Shown here one piece after another: positions 1 to 8,221 of a DNA stretch of 53,606 nucleotides. The stretch covers positions 1 to 53,606 of the forward strand of contig CAJMSH010000010.1 of assembly GCA_905216055.1 (NCBI GenBank). Direction: 5' to 3'. Source of the stretch: an uncultured bacterium. Lineage in GTDB: Bacteria > Cyanobacteriota > Vampirovibrionia > Gastranaerophilales > Gastranaerophilaceae. Made by a program: the position numbers and the translations under genes. Each line of letters starts with the position of its first letter. The stretch's first letter is position 1. The notes under the pieces were generated by a model. The model made no database searches. It was given only the letters and a program-made list of their open reading frames with translations, and had not been told where the DNA came from.

Positions 1-26
1 AATGACAATAGAAATAAAATTATTTC

Positions 27-163
27 GTCATCCTGAACTTGGTTCAGGATCTAATTACAAGATGCTGAAATAAATTCAGCATGACTTAAATACTTGCGTC
101 ACTCTGAACTCGTTTCAGAGTCTTTAGTAATTTTGAGATTCCGAAATAAATTCGGAATGACAT
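27..163. repeat. Array of four short palindromic repeat modules
   Basis: Four hairpin modules lie in a row: GTCATCCTGAAC/GTTCAGGATC (27-51), GATGCTGAA/TTCAGCATGA (61-84), GTCACTCTGAAC/TTTCAGAGTCT (98-123) and GATTCCGAA/TTCGGAATGAC (138-162). Alternate modules are in opposite orientation, and the inner stem bases differ between modules while staying complementary. A second, larger copy of the array lies at 22411-22726. The first bases of the window (AATGACAATA) look like the tail of one more module, so the array probably continues upstream. Function is unknown. It resembles the short GTCAT-type intergenic palindromes seen in many bacterial genomes. Confidence 0.85.
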
Positions 164-180
164 AATTAAATAGTTTATTT

Positions 181-1044
181 TTATACTTTATTTAAAATTT
201 TTAATAAACCTTCGAGAATACCTTTTGTACCGGAAGACAATGAAAAATGTATATTTGTATTTTCATGACTAAGCTGTTTACAAACTTTTATAAGATTTGG
301 TTTTGCATTATTCAAACAAATAAATTTTGCTCCATATTTTGATAATTTCGCCATTGATATATCATTATTATCATTACCTGCCATTAAAATTTCAGTATAT
401 GGAATATTCAAATGTTTCTTCAGATAATTTATAGCAGTTGCTTTATTAAACGGAGCTATAAATAATGTTTGATTAGTTGTTCCTTCTCCTTTATAACCAC
501 ATAAAACTTTTATTTTGTCTTGCGCTAATTTATCTAAAATATTTTTCTTTAATTTTTTTATATTAATATTCACTGGAACATTATATTTTAATGTCATTGA
601 ACTACTCTCTATTTTCTCAAGTTCACTATTTACGGATAAAATTTTTTTAGCTGTATCAGTTTTATTAAAATTTGTATTCTTTTTTATTAATTGAGAATAT
701 TCAAAATTCTTACAAAGTTGTCCATCAAGATTTGTATAAATATTTTCTCCGTTATTAGCAACAAGAAAATCAGGAAAATATAATCTAATACCTTTTGAAG
801 ATAATTCGCTCTGAAGCATTTTAAATTCTTCTAATCCACGCCCTGTTGCATATATAATTTTTGCATTTCTTTTTTTTGAAATTTCCAAAACATCATTAAT
901 TTGAGTATTATTTCCATTTGCAAGTGTTCCGTCTAAGTCATAAACAAACATACAAGGAGCGTCAGGGTTTTCAATTCCATTAAATGAAATATTTTTATAA
1001 CTTACATTATTAAAATATAATCTGTTTATATTAGAGACTTTCAT
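181..1044 (-). CDS. HAD-superfamily hydrolase (subclass IIB, Cof/sucrose-phosphatase-like)
   Basis: A 287-aa predicted phosphatase. HAD motif I is DLDGT with nucleophile Asp36 and acid/base Asp38. Motif II is the Thr of YATGRG, motif III the Lys of PFNKAT, and motif IV is GNDNND. The large insert between motifs II and III fits the type-IIB cap found in Cof-like sugar phosphatases. The start at 1044 was chosen because AGGA lies six bases upstream; an ATG at 1059 has no ribosome site. About 30 residues precede the catalytic domain and contain NISFNG, resembling the N-termini of several unrelated proteins in this window. The substrate cannot be told from sequence. Confidence 0.85.
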   Translation of the reverse strand: MKVSNINRLYFNNVSYKNISFNGIENPDAPCMFVYDLDGTLANGNNTQINDVLEISKKRNAKIIYATGRGLEEFKMLQSELSSKGIRLYFPDFLVANNGENIYTNLDGQLCKNFEYSQLIKKNTNFNKTDTAKKILSVNSELEKIESSSMTLKYNVPVNINIKKLKKNILDKLAQDKIKVLCGYKGEGTTNQTLFIAPFNKATAINYLKKHLNIPYTEILMAGNDNNDISMAKLSKYGAKFICLNNAKPNLIKVCKQLSHENTNIHFSLSSGTKGILEGLLKILNKV

Positions 1045-1073
1045 ATTTTTCCTTAACATTATTATATTGTAAA

Positions 1074-1799
1074 TTATATTTTATAATCTATTCCGTGCTT
1101 TTCAAAAAGTTCGTTATAAAATTCTTTGTTCTCAAAAACATTTTCACGTGTTAATTTCATATCCATTACCCAATCAAATTTATGGGACTTGATATCATGA
1201 TTAGACAAGGCACGATTTATGTATTGCGAAAATAGCTGGTTTGCTTCATTACAATACATACGCTGTTTGTCAGGAGAAGAGTTATTTTTAATCTGTTCCG
1301 TAAGCTCTTTCCCCTTTAGCGACAAATCCTGAAAATCAGGTGCTTTATCATTCACAAGAGTTGATAACAACTTATCTCGATTAGAAAAAGAGGTTACAGA
1401 AGGCTGAAATTTATACTTGGAATGAAAATAGATAGCGGAATCTTTTGATACTATCGAAAATGTTTTAATCTTATTTTCAAGCATCTGAATTATACTTACC
1501 AAACGTAGAATTTCCCCGAAAAAGTAATGTTTTTGGCGATATTCAGGATTAACATAAATATACAAGCCAGTCATATTTTCACTATTGTTATGATGTGAAA
1601 AATGCTCAAAACCTAAAAGCTTATTTAACCTGTTTCTTAACTCCGTAATAAATAAATAATCTTTTCCGGATTTATCCTCTTTAACATTTATGTTCAATTC
1701 TCCGGCCTTGTTTTCAGGAACAACAAAAGAGCACAATTTTCTTGTTTCATCATTCCTATAAAGTTTTATTGTCGGTTTTACGGGATTAATTTTCAACAT
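1074..1799 (-). CDS. Uncharacterised protein with possible GNAT acetyltransferase fold
   Basis: A 242-aa protein starting at MLKINPVKP; upstream in-frame codons run into the divergent Nudix promoter and were discarded. The middle part (GLYIYVNPEYRQKHYF, then KDSAIYFHSKYKFQP) resembles the acetyl-CoA-binding loop and the last helix/strand of GNAT N-acetyltransferases, but the pyrophosphate loop R/Q-x-x-G-x-G/A is poorly kept (RQKHYF). It could be a degenerate or divergent GNAT. The C-terminal 100 residues are charged and match nothing I recognise. It lies between the HAD gene and the Nudix gene and is divergent from the latter. Confidence 0.55.
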   Translation of the reverse strand: MLKINPVKPTIKLYRNDETRKLCSFVVPENKAGELNINVKEDKSGKDYLFITELRNRLNKLLGFEHFSHHNNSENMTGLYIYVNPEYRQKHYFFGEILRLVSIIQMLENKIKTFSIVSKDSAIYFHSKYKFQPSVTSFSNRDKLLSTLVNDKAPDFQDLSLKGKELTEQIKNNSSPDKQRMYCNEANQLFSQYINRALSNHDIKSHKFDWVMDMKLTRENVFENKEFYNELFEKHGIDYKI

Positions 1800-1833
1800 A
1801 ATAAAATAATACTCAAAAATCAAAATTTTTGCG

Positions 1834-1839
1834 TATAAT
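1834..1839 (+). promoter_or_regulatory. -10 box six bases before the Nudix start (leaderless type)
   Basis: TATAAT is followed by exactly six bases and then the ATG at 1846, so the expected transcription start coincides with the A of the start codon. There is no purine-rich ribosome site upstream of the ATG. No good -35 is visible. Confidence 0.6.
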
Positions 1840-1845
1840 AGTAAT

Positions 1846-2355
1846 ATGAAATATTGTAGCGAATGCGGTACAGAATTAACCGAAAAAGAATGTATAAATT
1901 TTGGGATAAGTGATGGAATGATTCCATATTGCCCTAAATGTAACGAATTTAGATTTCCAAAATACAATGTAGCAGTCAGTGCTGTTATTTTTAACCCTGA
2001 ATTTTCAAAAATTTTACTAATCCAACAGTACGGCAGACCAAGGAATATCCTTGTTGCAGGCTACGTAAACAAAGGAGAAAACCTTTCATCAGCTCTTGTT
2101 AGAGAAATAAAAGAAGAAATTAATCTTGATGTAAAATCATACAAATTTAATGAATCACAATACTATAAAGGTTCAAACACGCTTATTTGCAATTTTATAG
2201 TACAGGCTAAAGATGAAAATTTCGCATTATCACAAGAAGTTGACGGGGCAGAATGGTTTGACATTGAAACTGCAAAAGATGTAGTTTACAAAGGCGGACT
2301 GGCTGAAATATTTTTAAATCTGGCTATTTCAAAACTTCCTTCTGTTATGCTATAA
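1846..2355 (+). CDS. Nudix hydrolase with N-terminal zinc ribbon
   Basis: A 169-aa protein. Residues 4-32 carry a zinc ribbon, Cys4-x2-Cys7 and Cys29-x2-Cys32. The Nudix box spans residues 72-94 (Gly72, Glu78, Arg86-Glu87, Glu90-Glu91); the usual Gly of the EExG part is Asn93, a tolerated change. This layout recalls NADH pyrophosphatase (NudC) and related zinc-ribbon Nudix proteins that cleave nucleotide diphosphate-X compounds, but the SQPWPFPQS motif of NudC is absent, so the substrate is open. There is no Shine-Dalgarno; the start appears leaderless. dapF follows 28 bp later, with its own -10 overlapping the end of this gene. Confidence 0.9.
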   Translation: MKYCSECGTELTEKECINFGISDGMIPYCPKCNEFRFPKYNVAVSAVIFNPEFSKILLIQQYGRPRNILVAGYVNKGENLSSALVREIKEEINLDVKSYKFNESQYYKGSNTLICNFIVQAKDENFALSQEVDGAEWFDIETAKDVVYKGGLAEIFLNLAISKLPSVML

Positions 2356-2356
2356 T
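2348..2356 (+). promoter_or_regulatory. Extended -10 promoter for dapF
   Basis: TGC-TATAAT (extended -10) overlaps the last codons and stop of the Nudix gene. A start near 2363 would give a leader of about 20 bases containing GAAAGGA ahead of the dapF ATG. Confidence 0.5.
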
Positions 2357-2383
2357 AAAGCATAATTGAAAGGATAAAGATTA

Positions 2384-3217
2384 ATGAAAACAATAAAAAT
2401 AACAAAAATGCAGGGTTGCGGAAATGATTTCGTAATCGTTGATTACCCCGAATTTGAAAAAACAGGCATGAAAGCAAGTGAGCTTGCCGTAAAATTATGC
2501 GACAGACACTACGGGATAGGCGCAGATGGAATGATTATCCCTATTACAGATGCAAAAGATACTGATTTAAGCTGGGATTTTTATAATTCTGACGGCTCAA
2601 CGGCTCAAATGTGCGGAAACGGTATGAGATGCTTTGCAAAATACGCTTATGATAACAAACTTGTCGATAAAAAAGCCTTTAGCGTAAAAACTCTTGCAGG
2701 AATTATTAAACCCGAACTCTTGGACAACGGTTTAATCAAAGTAAATATGGGCAAACCCATTTTGGAAGACAAAAAAATTCCATTCTGGGGCGAAAGAAAA
2801 ATAACCGCTCTCGATAAAGAATTTGATATAACTCCCGTTTCTATGGGAAACCCTCACTGCGTAATTATTACAGAAGATGATCCGATGAAATTGGCGGAAA
2901 AATACGGACCTGTAATCGAAAAACACGAATTTTTCCCTGAAAAAACCAATACGGAATTTGTAAAAATAAAATCTCGTATGGAAATTGATATGAGAGTGTA
3001 TGAAAGAGGATGCGGAATAACTTTGGCTTGCGGAACAGGTGCGTGTGCAAGTGTTGTAGCATGTGTTTTAAATAACTTAACAGAACAAAAAGTAAAAGTT
3101 AATCTTTTAGGTGGGCCTGTATTTGTTGAATGGCAAGGTTCTAAGGAAGATACACAAAAAGATATTTATTTAATAGGTTCGGCTAATTACAGTTTTTTTG
3201 CAGAGTATATATTGTAA
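2384..3217 (+). CDS. dapF: Diaminopimelate epimerase
   Basis: A 277-aa cytoplasmic enzyme converting LL- to meso-diaminopimelate for lysine and peptidoglycan synthesis. Family hallmarks are GCGNDF at the N-terminus, the first catalytic cysteine in AQMCGNGMRC (Cys77) and the second in LACGTGACAS, the two-cysteine acid/base pair of the racemase fold. Length is normal for the family. The ribosome site GAAAGGA precedes the ATG. It implies a DAP-type cell wall. rpsF follows about 60 bases downstream. Confidence 0.97.
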   Translation: MKTIKITKMQGCGNDFVIVDYPEFEKTGMKASELAVKLCDRHYGIGADGMIIPITDAKDTDLSWDFYNSDGSTAQMCGNGMRCFAKYAYDNKLVDKKAFSVKTLAGIIKPELLDNGLIKVNMGKPILEDKKIPFWGERKITALDKEFDITPVSMGNPHCVIITEDDPMKLAEKYGPVIEKHEFFPEKTNTEFVKIKSRMEIDMRVYERGCGITLACGTGACASVVACVLNNLTEQKVKVNLLGGPVFVEWQGSKEDTQKDIYLIGSANYSFFAEYIL

Positions 3218-3275
3218 AATAAGCTGTTTCCATGATATTATAATTCCATACACTAGAATAGGAGAAATTGAAAAA

Positions 3276-3572
3276 ATGAAAAATTACGAATTACTAACTG
3301 TATTTAAACCAAGTTTAGATGCAGAAGAAGTAGATAAAGCTATCGAAGCTCTCGGAAAAACAGTATCCGATTTGGGCGGAAAAGTTGTTTCTACTGACAA
3401 AACAGGAAGAAAAAAATTAGCTTACGATATTCAAAACTTTAGAGACGGATTTTTCGTAACTACTGTTGTAAGCTTGCCGGAAGAAAAAGTTGCTGAATTC
3501 AGACGTCAATTAAGACTAAGCGACAACATTTTGAGAACAATGTTTCTTGAAGCTTCAAAAGCTGCTGTATAA
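3276..3572 (+). CDS. rpsF: 30S ribosomal protein S6
   Basis: A 98-aa protein starting MKNYELLTVFKPSL, the standard S6 opening, with a central GRKKLAYDI and a C-terminal DNILRTMFLE as in the family. The ATG at 3276 follows TAGGAGAAA; upstream in-frame codons lack family homology. S6 binds S18 in the platform of the small subunit, and the neighbours ssb and rpsR form the classic rpsF-ssb-rpsR operon. Confidence 0.97.
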   Translation: MKNYELLTVFKPSLDAEEVDKAIEALGKTVSDLGGKVVSTDKTGRKKLAYDIQNFRDGFFVTTVVSLPEEKVAEFRRQLRLSDNILRTMFLEASKAAV

Positions 3573-3609
3573 GTTTATACAGACCTAATTAAAAGAAAGA
3601 GAAGGAAAA

Positions 3610-4008
3610 ATGAGTCTAGCAAAAGCTGTTGTAACAGGAACTTTATATAGAGCACCGGAAAAACGTTTTACACAAAATAACGTTGCGGTATCTGCTTTTG
3701 TTCTCAATATCGGTGAAAGAGAAGAAACTCTTATAAGAGTTCTTTCAAAAAGAAATGCTCTTGATGAAATCGTTTCATCACTAACAAAGGGCGAAAGGGT
3801 ACTTGTTGAAGGCAGACTTCAAACAGCTACCGTTAAATCTGATGACGGGTCAGAAAGAAGAATTTATGAAATCGATGCAAATACTATCGAAAGATTAGGC
3901 GAAGCTTCTGCACCTGCAAATCAGAAATTTGGAACAGAAGAAATCGTTAAATTTGAATCAGACGACTTGTCTAACGAATTAATTAACGAAGACGAAATTC
4001 CATTCTAG
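3610..4008 (+). CDS. ssb: Single-stranded DNA-binding protein
   Basis: A 132-aa OB-fold protein: residues 1-105 form the DNA-binding core (LAKAVVTGTLYRAPEKRFT, then a VEGRLQT strand). A short linker ends in the acidic tip DEIPF, the conserved peptide that recruits replication and repair partners. It is somewhat shorter than typical SSBs because the linker is short. The TAG stop at 4006-4008 shares its G with the first base of a GGAGCG palindromic repeat. It lies between rpsF and rpsR. AGAGAAGGAAAA precedes the ATG. Confidence 0.96.
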   Translation: MSLAKAVVTGTLYRAPEKRFTQNNVAVSAFVLNIGEREETLIRVLSKRNALDEIVSSLTKGERVLVEGRLQTATVKSDDGSERRIYEIDANTIERLGEASAPANQKFGTEEIVKFESDDLSNELINEDEIPF

Positions 4009-4037
4009 GAGCGTAGCCGCTCCACCCGCCACTTAAG
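4008..4037 (+). repeat. GGAGCG palindromic repeat, copy 1
   Basis: The hairpin GGAGCG-TAGC-CGCTCC is followed by ACCCGCCACTTAAG. It begins on the last base of the ssb stop codon. A near-identical copy starts 68 bases later, and three related copies in inverted orientation lie at 11486-11660. No T-run follows, so it does not look like an intrinsic terminator. Confidence 0.85.
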
Positions 4038-4075
4038 TTTTGTATAAATTTACAAGACTATGACTAAAGATAATA

Positions 4076-4105
4076 GGAGCGTAGCCGCTCCACCAGCCAC
4101 TTAAG
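4076..4105 (+). repeat. GGAGCG palindromic repeat, copy 2
   Basis: It matches copy 1 at all but one base over 30 bases (GGAGCGTAGCCGCTCC then ACCAGCCACTTAAG). It lies in the ssb-rpsR spacer, which is therefore about 206 bases long. The hairpins may act on the operon mRNA, but they may also simply be inserted repeat units. Confidence 0.85.
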
Positions 4106-4214
4106 GCTAAATCAAAAACAAAAAAGGCGTTGTAAACGTAAACCAAAAAGGGAATATCCCTAAAAAATATTTGAAAGTACACAATAACACAGGCTAGAAA
4201 GGCTAAATAAAAAA

Positions 4215-4448
4215 ATGGCAAGACAAAACAACGACGAAAAGAAAAAACGTAAAAATTGCAGTCTTTGTGCTGACAAAGTTGAAACCATCGATTACAAAGA
4301 CGCAGCTAAATTGAAAAGATACTTGACAGAAGCAGGAAAAATTATTCCTCGCAGAATTACAGGTAACTGCGCTAAGCACCAAAGAATGATTGCAACAGCA
4401 ATTAAACGTGCTAGAGAAGCTGCAATTATTGATTACGTTTTTGACTAA
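4215..4448 (+). CDS. rpsR: 30S ribosomal protein S18 (zinc-binding form)
   Basis: A 77-aa protein with the S18 core YKDAAKLKRYLTEAGKI and PRRITGNCAKHQR. It keeps Cys15-x2-Cys18 and Cys52-x2-His55, the C+ zinc-type set that many bacteria have lost. It is the last gene of the rpsF-ssb-rpsR unit and is followed at once by a strong terminator. Confidence 0.97.
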   Translation: MARQNNDEKKKRKNCSLCADKVETIDYKDAAKLKRYLTEAGKIIPRRITGNCAKHQRMIATAIKRAREAAIIDYVFD

Positions 4449-4464
4449 TAATTAATCAAAATAC

Positions 4465-4498
4465 AAAAAAGACAGACAAAAATTTGTCTGTCTTTTTT
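4465..4498. terminator. Bidirectional intrinsic terminator after rpsR
   Basis: The stem GACAGACAAA / TTTGTCTGTC is flanked by A6 upstream and T6 downstream, so it can end transcription of rpsR on the plus strand and of the minus-strand operon ending at 4501. Confidence 0.9.
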
Positions 4499-4500
4499 GT

Positions 4501-5766
4501 TTATTTATCAAAAATAATTCTATAATACATATCTGCTTTTACATATTTGTTTATAGGTTTCTTTTTCCACAATTTTATATTAATTTCTGCAGGCAGATGT
4601 GTAACTGAAAACATTAGGTTATTTTGCATTGGAGAAATATTGTTGCAACCGTCTTTATATTTACAACTGCCACCAAGATGAATATAATCTCTAAAAGTTG
4701 ATATATCCTCTGTTGCATTATTATATTCCGAATACATTTTTATATTGTTTTCATTAAAAATATACATATAATCATATCCAAAATCTCTCGCATTTAATCC
4801 TGATAATTGAATTACATATCTTGTTAATTTCCCATTTATATTTGTTCTTAATTTCAAGAATTTTTTTGTCAATTTATATTTTGCAACAATTAGCTTATCT
4901 TTTCTATTATATTGCAATGATAACGGTAAAAATTTTGCATAATCAGATGTACAAAACTCTTTATTATTACCAATATCCCAAGGTATATAAGGCATACTCA
5001 AACCAACTAAAGCATTTGGATTATTCATTTGAACACTGACATTTGACGGCCCTTCAATATTTTCATGATAGTCACCTTTATAGTTTAGTTGATTACATCT
5101 GATTGAGCCCCACCAAGGCTTATTATCAATTATATTTCCAAATACTTCCGTGTTTGGTTCATAACTTGCATTATTAAACAGTGAATTTTTAACATGATTT
5201 TTTCTGATATCAAATATCTGTTGTTTTGATAAATAATCATATTCAGAGGGAGAATTTACATTTAAAACTTCAAAATTTGAATAATTATTATTTTTTAAAA
5301 TATTCTTATCGTTATAGCCGAAAATAAAAAACGGAAAATAACAAAATATAATAATTAATAATATTATTATTTTCACTGATACTAAAACACTTACAGGTAA
5401 TTTTTCAAAAATTAACGGTGAACTAAATTTTTTACTGTGATTATTAAGTCTTTGATCTAAATCCTGTAAATTTTTCTCATAATAAGTACAATCTTCTACA
5501 GATTTTTTTGCAATTTCATTATTAGGATCAATTTCTAAAATTCTTTTATATGTAACAAGAGCATTTTTATAATCGTTGATTAATTCATAAAAAAATCCTT
5601 TCAAAGATAGAACTTCTGTATTTTCAGGTTCAAATGCTAAAAGCTCATTAATTTCGTTTATTAATTTTTCTATTTCATCTTTTTTTGAGTCTAAAGTTAG
5701 GGGGTCGATACACTCAATAAAACTTTCAAGTTTTTCAAGTCTTGATTGGAATTCTTCTTTGTTCAT
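4501..5766 (-). CDS. TPR-containing single-pass membrane protein, unknown function
   Basis: A 421-aa protein. Residues 50-98 form TPR-like helices (ALVTYKRILEIDPNN); residues about 126-149 form one transmembrane segment. The C-terminal 270 residues are rich in Asn, Tyr and aromatic residues and probably lie outside the cytoplasm. I recognise no domain there. It is the last gene of a five-gene minus-strand operon; the gene before it ends one base upstream. The juxtaposed M48 peptidase and YbjQ proteins suggest a shared envelope role, which is inference. Confidence 0.75.
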   Translation of the reverse strand: MNKEEFQSRLEKLESFIECIDPLTLDSKKDEIEKLINEINELLAFEPENTEVLSLKGFFYELINDYKNALVTYKRILEIDPNNEIAKKSVEDCTYYEKNLQDLDQRLNNHSKKFSSPLIFEKLPVSVLVSVKIIILLIIIFCYFPFFIFGYNDKNILKNNNYSNFEVLNVNSPSEYDYLSKQQIFDIRKNHVKNSLFNNASYEPNTEVFGNIIDNKPWWGSIRCNQLNYKGDYHENIEGPSNVSVQMNNPNALVGLSMPYIPWDIGNNKEFCTSDYAKFLPLSLQYNRKDKLIVAKYKLTKKFLKLRTNINGKLTRYVIQLSGLNARDFGYDYMYIFNENNIKMYSEYNNATEDISTFRDYIHLGGSCKYKDGCNNISPMQNNLMFSVTHLPAEINIKLWKKKPINKYVKADMYYRIIFDK

Positions 5767-5767
5767 A

Positions 5768-6655
5768 TTAATACCCTCTATATTTTCTTTCTCTTAATTT
5801 ATCTGCGATAAGCCAAATATCAATTACAAATGATGCAATTAACATAATAGAAAATGGCAAACACATAATAAATTGATTTCTATTGTATGCAGATTCAATT
5901 AAATCTTTTGTGGCAAATAAACATGTAATTCCTATTACAAAAAATACAATTGATAAATATTTAAAATTGTTTTCTCCATCTTTTGATAATATTTGTTTAA
6001 AACCTTTACTTAAATAATTGTCAATTTTTTCTTTAACGTCATTAGTATTACCCGGCCCTGTAAAATTATATGTAAAATTGTTTACACCCCTTGTGTAATC
6101 AATAATTTTATAAATTGTCCGCATCAAAAAACTTGATGTATTTGAAAGAGAAAATGTTTTATTATTTAAAACTGAAAATTTTAATACAATTTCTTTTAAA
6201 ACAGTTGTATATCCGTATTTTGTTTGCATCAAATCTGTAACAATAGTCATTTCAAGAGCATTTATATCCTGATAACCGCATACAAAATTGTATTGAGGTC
6301 TGTTAAAATTAAAATTCACTCTATCTTGTAAAAAATCAACGGATTTGAGATTTAATTTAGAATTAAATTCCTTTACCGCTTTTTGCCTTAGAATAACTGC
6401 AGAAATAAATCCTAAATAAGCTACAGCAGGCAAAATTACAAATAAAACCCAAGCCATCCAAGATCCGTCAGGAGTGCTTGATAAGACATAATTAAACGCT
6501 TCCTTTAACCAATTACAAAAACTTTCTATTGATACAGTTCCAGTAATATTCATAAAATAAGCTGATAAAAGAGTAACCGTATAAATTGTGCTAAAAATTC
6601 CAAACATTATTGACATACTTAAAGATGTTTTTTGTGAAACGTTATTAATATGCAT
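5768..6655 (-). CDS. Four-helix integral membrane protein, unknown function
   Basis: A 295-aa protein with predicted transmembrane segments at about residues 13-35, 66-89, 232-248 and 262-284, separated by a hydrophilic domain of about 140 residues (90-230) that begins with a lysine-rich juxtamembrane stretch. I recognise no family. It starts five bases after the M48 peptidase gene and its stop is one base before the TPR gene, so co-translation is likely. Confidence 0.75.
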   Translation of the reverse strand: MHINNVSQKTSLSMSIMFGIFSTIYTVTLLSAYFMNITGTVSIESFCNWLKEAFNYVLSSTPDGSWMAWVLFVILPAVAYLGFISAVILRQKAVKEFNSKLNLKSVDFLQDRVNFNFNRPQYNFVCGYQDINALEMTIVTDLMQTKYGYTTVLKEIVLKFSVLNNKTFSLSNTSSFLMRTIYKIIDYTRGVNNFTYNFTGPGNTNDVKEKIDNYLSKGFKQILSKDGENNFKYLSIVFFVIGITCLFATKDLIESAYNRNQFIMCLPFSIMLIASFVIDIWLIADKLRERKYRGY

Positions 6656-6660
6656 AGTTT

Positions 6661-7446
6661 TTACCGTCCGTTCTGGATTAACTTTAATCTTTGTTTAGTT
6701 GATGGGTGAGTTGAAAAATATTGGAAATATTCAGGCATTTTTTCTTTTTTCTCTAAAAATTTGAAAAATTCAACAGCCCCTTGATTATTCCCATATAACC
6801 TGTACACAACTTTATTTGCATACATATCAGCATTTTTTTCTTGATTGCGGGAATATGATAGAGCGTTTAAATCAGAAATACTGCCAATTGTCATATCTAC
6901 ATTATTATTTCCTGATGAAAACATAGACAAAATAAGACTAATAATAATTTGTCTGCTTATACTTTTCAAATGATCTCTATGTGCGTAATGTCCAAGTTCA
7001 TGGGCCAGAACAAAAGTTAAAGTTTCCTCATCTTTTATTTGAGTCAAAAGACCTTTTGTAAAAAATATTGTACCATTCGGGGTTACAAAGGCGTTTATAT
7101 CTTTTTCAGAAACTTCGTATATAGGGAATTTTGATTTTCCTTGTAATTTTTTATCTAACGGAACTATTTTGTCCCTAATCTTTTCAAGCCGTTTTGTATC
7201 ATTTGTTGTTTGATACATTTTGGGATTTATGCCGAGTGAAAAAGCGTTTTCTATTTTCATTTGTGTCTTATCAGACATTTTGTCGATAAAAAAGCAACCT
7301 ATTGCATCTGCAAAAAAGTATAAAAACACAAACAGAACAGCAATTCCCGCAAGCAGGATAATAAATTCTGCCATTGGATTTGATTTGCCAACATTCACAT
7401 TGTCATTTATTACGTTTAAATATCTTTCTTCTAAATCTTTATTCAT
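6661..7446 (-). CDS. M48-family membrane-anchored zinc metallopeptidase
   Basis: A 261-aa protein with one N-terminal transmembrane segment (about residues 27-49). The zinc site is HELGH (His149, Glu150, His153), and the third ligand is Glu203 in the NQEKNAD motif. The C-terminal FSTHPSTKQRL is the usual end of the M48 catalytic domain (HtpX/BepA/Oma1 relatives). Family members degrade or process envelope proteins. It overlaps the upstream YbjQ-like gene by eight bases. Substrates are unknown; the co-encoded YbjQ and membrane proteins are candidates for partners. Confidence 0.9.
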   Translation of the reverse strand: MNKDLEERYLNVINDNVNVGKSNPMAEFIILLAGIAVLFVFLYFFADAIGCFFIDKMSDKTQMKIENAFSLGINPKMYQTTNDTKRLEKIRDKIVPLDKKLQGKSKFPIYEVSEKDINAFVTPNGTIFFTKGLLTQIKDEETLTFVLAHELGHYAHRDHLKSISRQIIISLILSMFSSGNNNVDMTIGSISDLNALSYSRNQEKNADMYANKVVYRLYGNNQGAVEFFKFLEKKEKMPEYFQYFSTHPSTKQRLKLIQNGR

Positions 7447-7888
7447 AAGTTATCGCCGTGCCATAAGCAATTATTGCACATTGAGGAACTGTATCTTTTT
7501 GATAATTATCGTTAATCATAACAGATTCTATACGCGCATTTATAATAAAATTTGCACCTCTTGCTTTTTCTCTCATACGCAAAATTGCTTCGCGTCTGCC
7601 TCTATCTAAAACTGATTCAAATGTTGTTAATCTTCCGCCAAAAAAGTTTTTTAAAGACGCAACAAAGTTTTTAAAATAATCTCCACTGATTACGCATTCT
7701 CCTGTAACAAATTCAATTTTTTTAATTTTTCTGTTTGTATGCCAGGTTTTTGCACCAAAGTTTATTATTGGCTTTCTTATTAGGGCAATTTCTCTTTTTC
7801 TGATATTTTCAAAATGGCGTTTTTCAATAATTGAACCTGTAAGAAAAGTTACACCTAAAAGAATTAATAAAAATATTATATCGCTCAT
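7439..7888 (-). CDS. Membrane-anchored YbjQ/UPF0145-family protein
   Basis: A 149-aa protein with an N-terminal transmembrane helix (residues 3-20) followed by a YbjQ-like domain: VASLKNFFGGRLTTFESVLDRGRREAILRMREKARGANFIINARIES, ending IIAYGTAITYE. YbjQ proteins form pentameric rings; their function is unsettled, despite an old heavy-metal-binding label. It is a paralogue of the gene immediately upstream, which lacks the anchor. Confidence 0.85.
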   Translation of the reverse strand: MSDIIFLLILLGVTFLTGSIIEKRHFENIRKREIALIRKPIINFGAKTWHTNRKIKKIEFVTGECVISGDYFKNFVASLKNFFGGRLTTFESVLDRGRREAILRMREKARGANFIINARIESVMINDNYQKDTVPQCAIIAYGTAITYE

Positions 7889-7891
7889 TTT

Positions 7892-8215
7892 TTATCCTTT
7901 CGGTTCAACTTTTACTGCTGTTCCGTATGCATAAACTTCAGCTGCACCAACTGTAACTGATGATGTTGCAAGTCTTATATTAATAACAGCATTTGCTCCC
8001 ATTCTATATGCTTGTTCCTGCATTCTTGAAATTGCTTCTTTACGAGCTTCTGTCAAAAGTTCCGTATAACTTTTTAACTCTCCGCCAACCATATTTTTAA
8101 GACCTGCACCAAAATCTTTGATAGCATTTTTAGCTCTCACAGTGCTGCCTGTAACAAGACCAAATTGTGCAACGATATTCATTCCAGGCACAGTTTCAAT
8201 ATTTGTCATAATCAT
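7892..8215 (-). CDS. YbjQ/UPF0145-family protein
   Basis: A 107-aa soluble protein with typical YbjQ features: an opening TNIETVPGMNIVAQFG, GELKSYTELLTEARKEAISRM, and an ending AYGTAVKVEP. The start at 8215 was preferred because GGAGG lies eight bases upstream; an ATG at 8266 has no such site, and the family starts here. It is the first gene of the minus-strand operon, three bases before the membrane-anchored paralogue. The ribosome site lies in an inverted repeat (see the site at 8222-8256). Confidence 0.88.
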   Translation of the reverse strand: MIMTNIETVPGMNIVAQFGLVTGSTVRAKNAIKDFGAGLKNMVGGELKSYTELLTEARKEAISRMQEQAYRMGANAVINIRLATSSVTVGAAEVYAYGTAVKVEPKG

Positions 8216-8221
8216 ATTCAT

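Noticed and set aside
4033..4221. 62-aa minus-strand frame before rpsR
   Set aside because: It runs through the GGAGCG repeats opposite the ssb-rpsR spacer and has no ribosome site.
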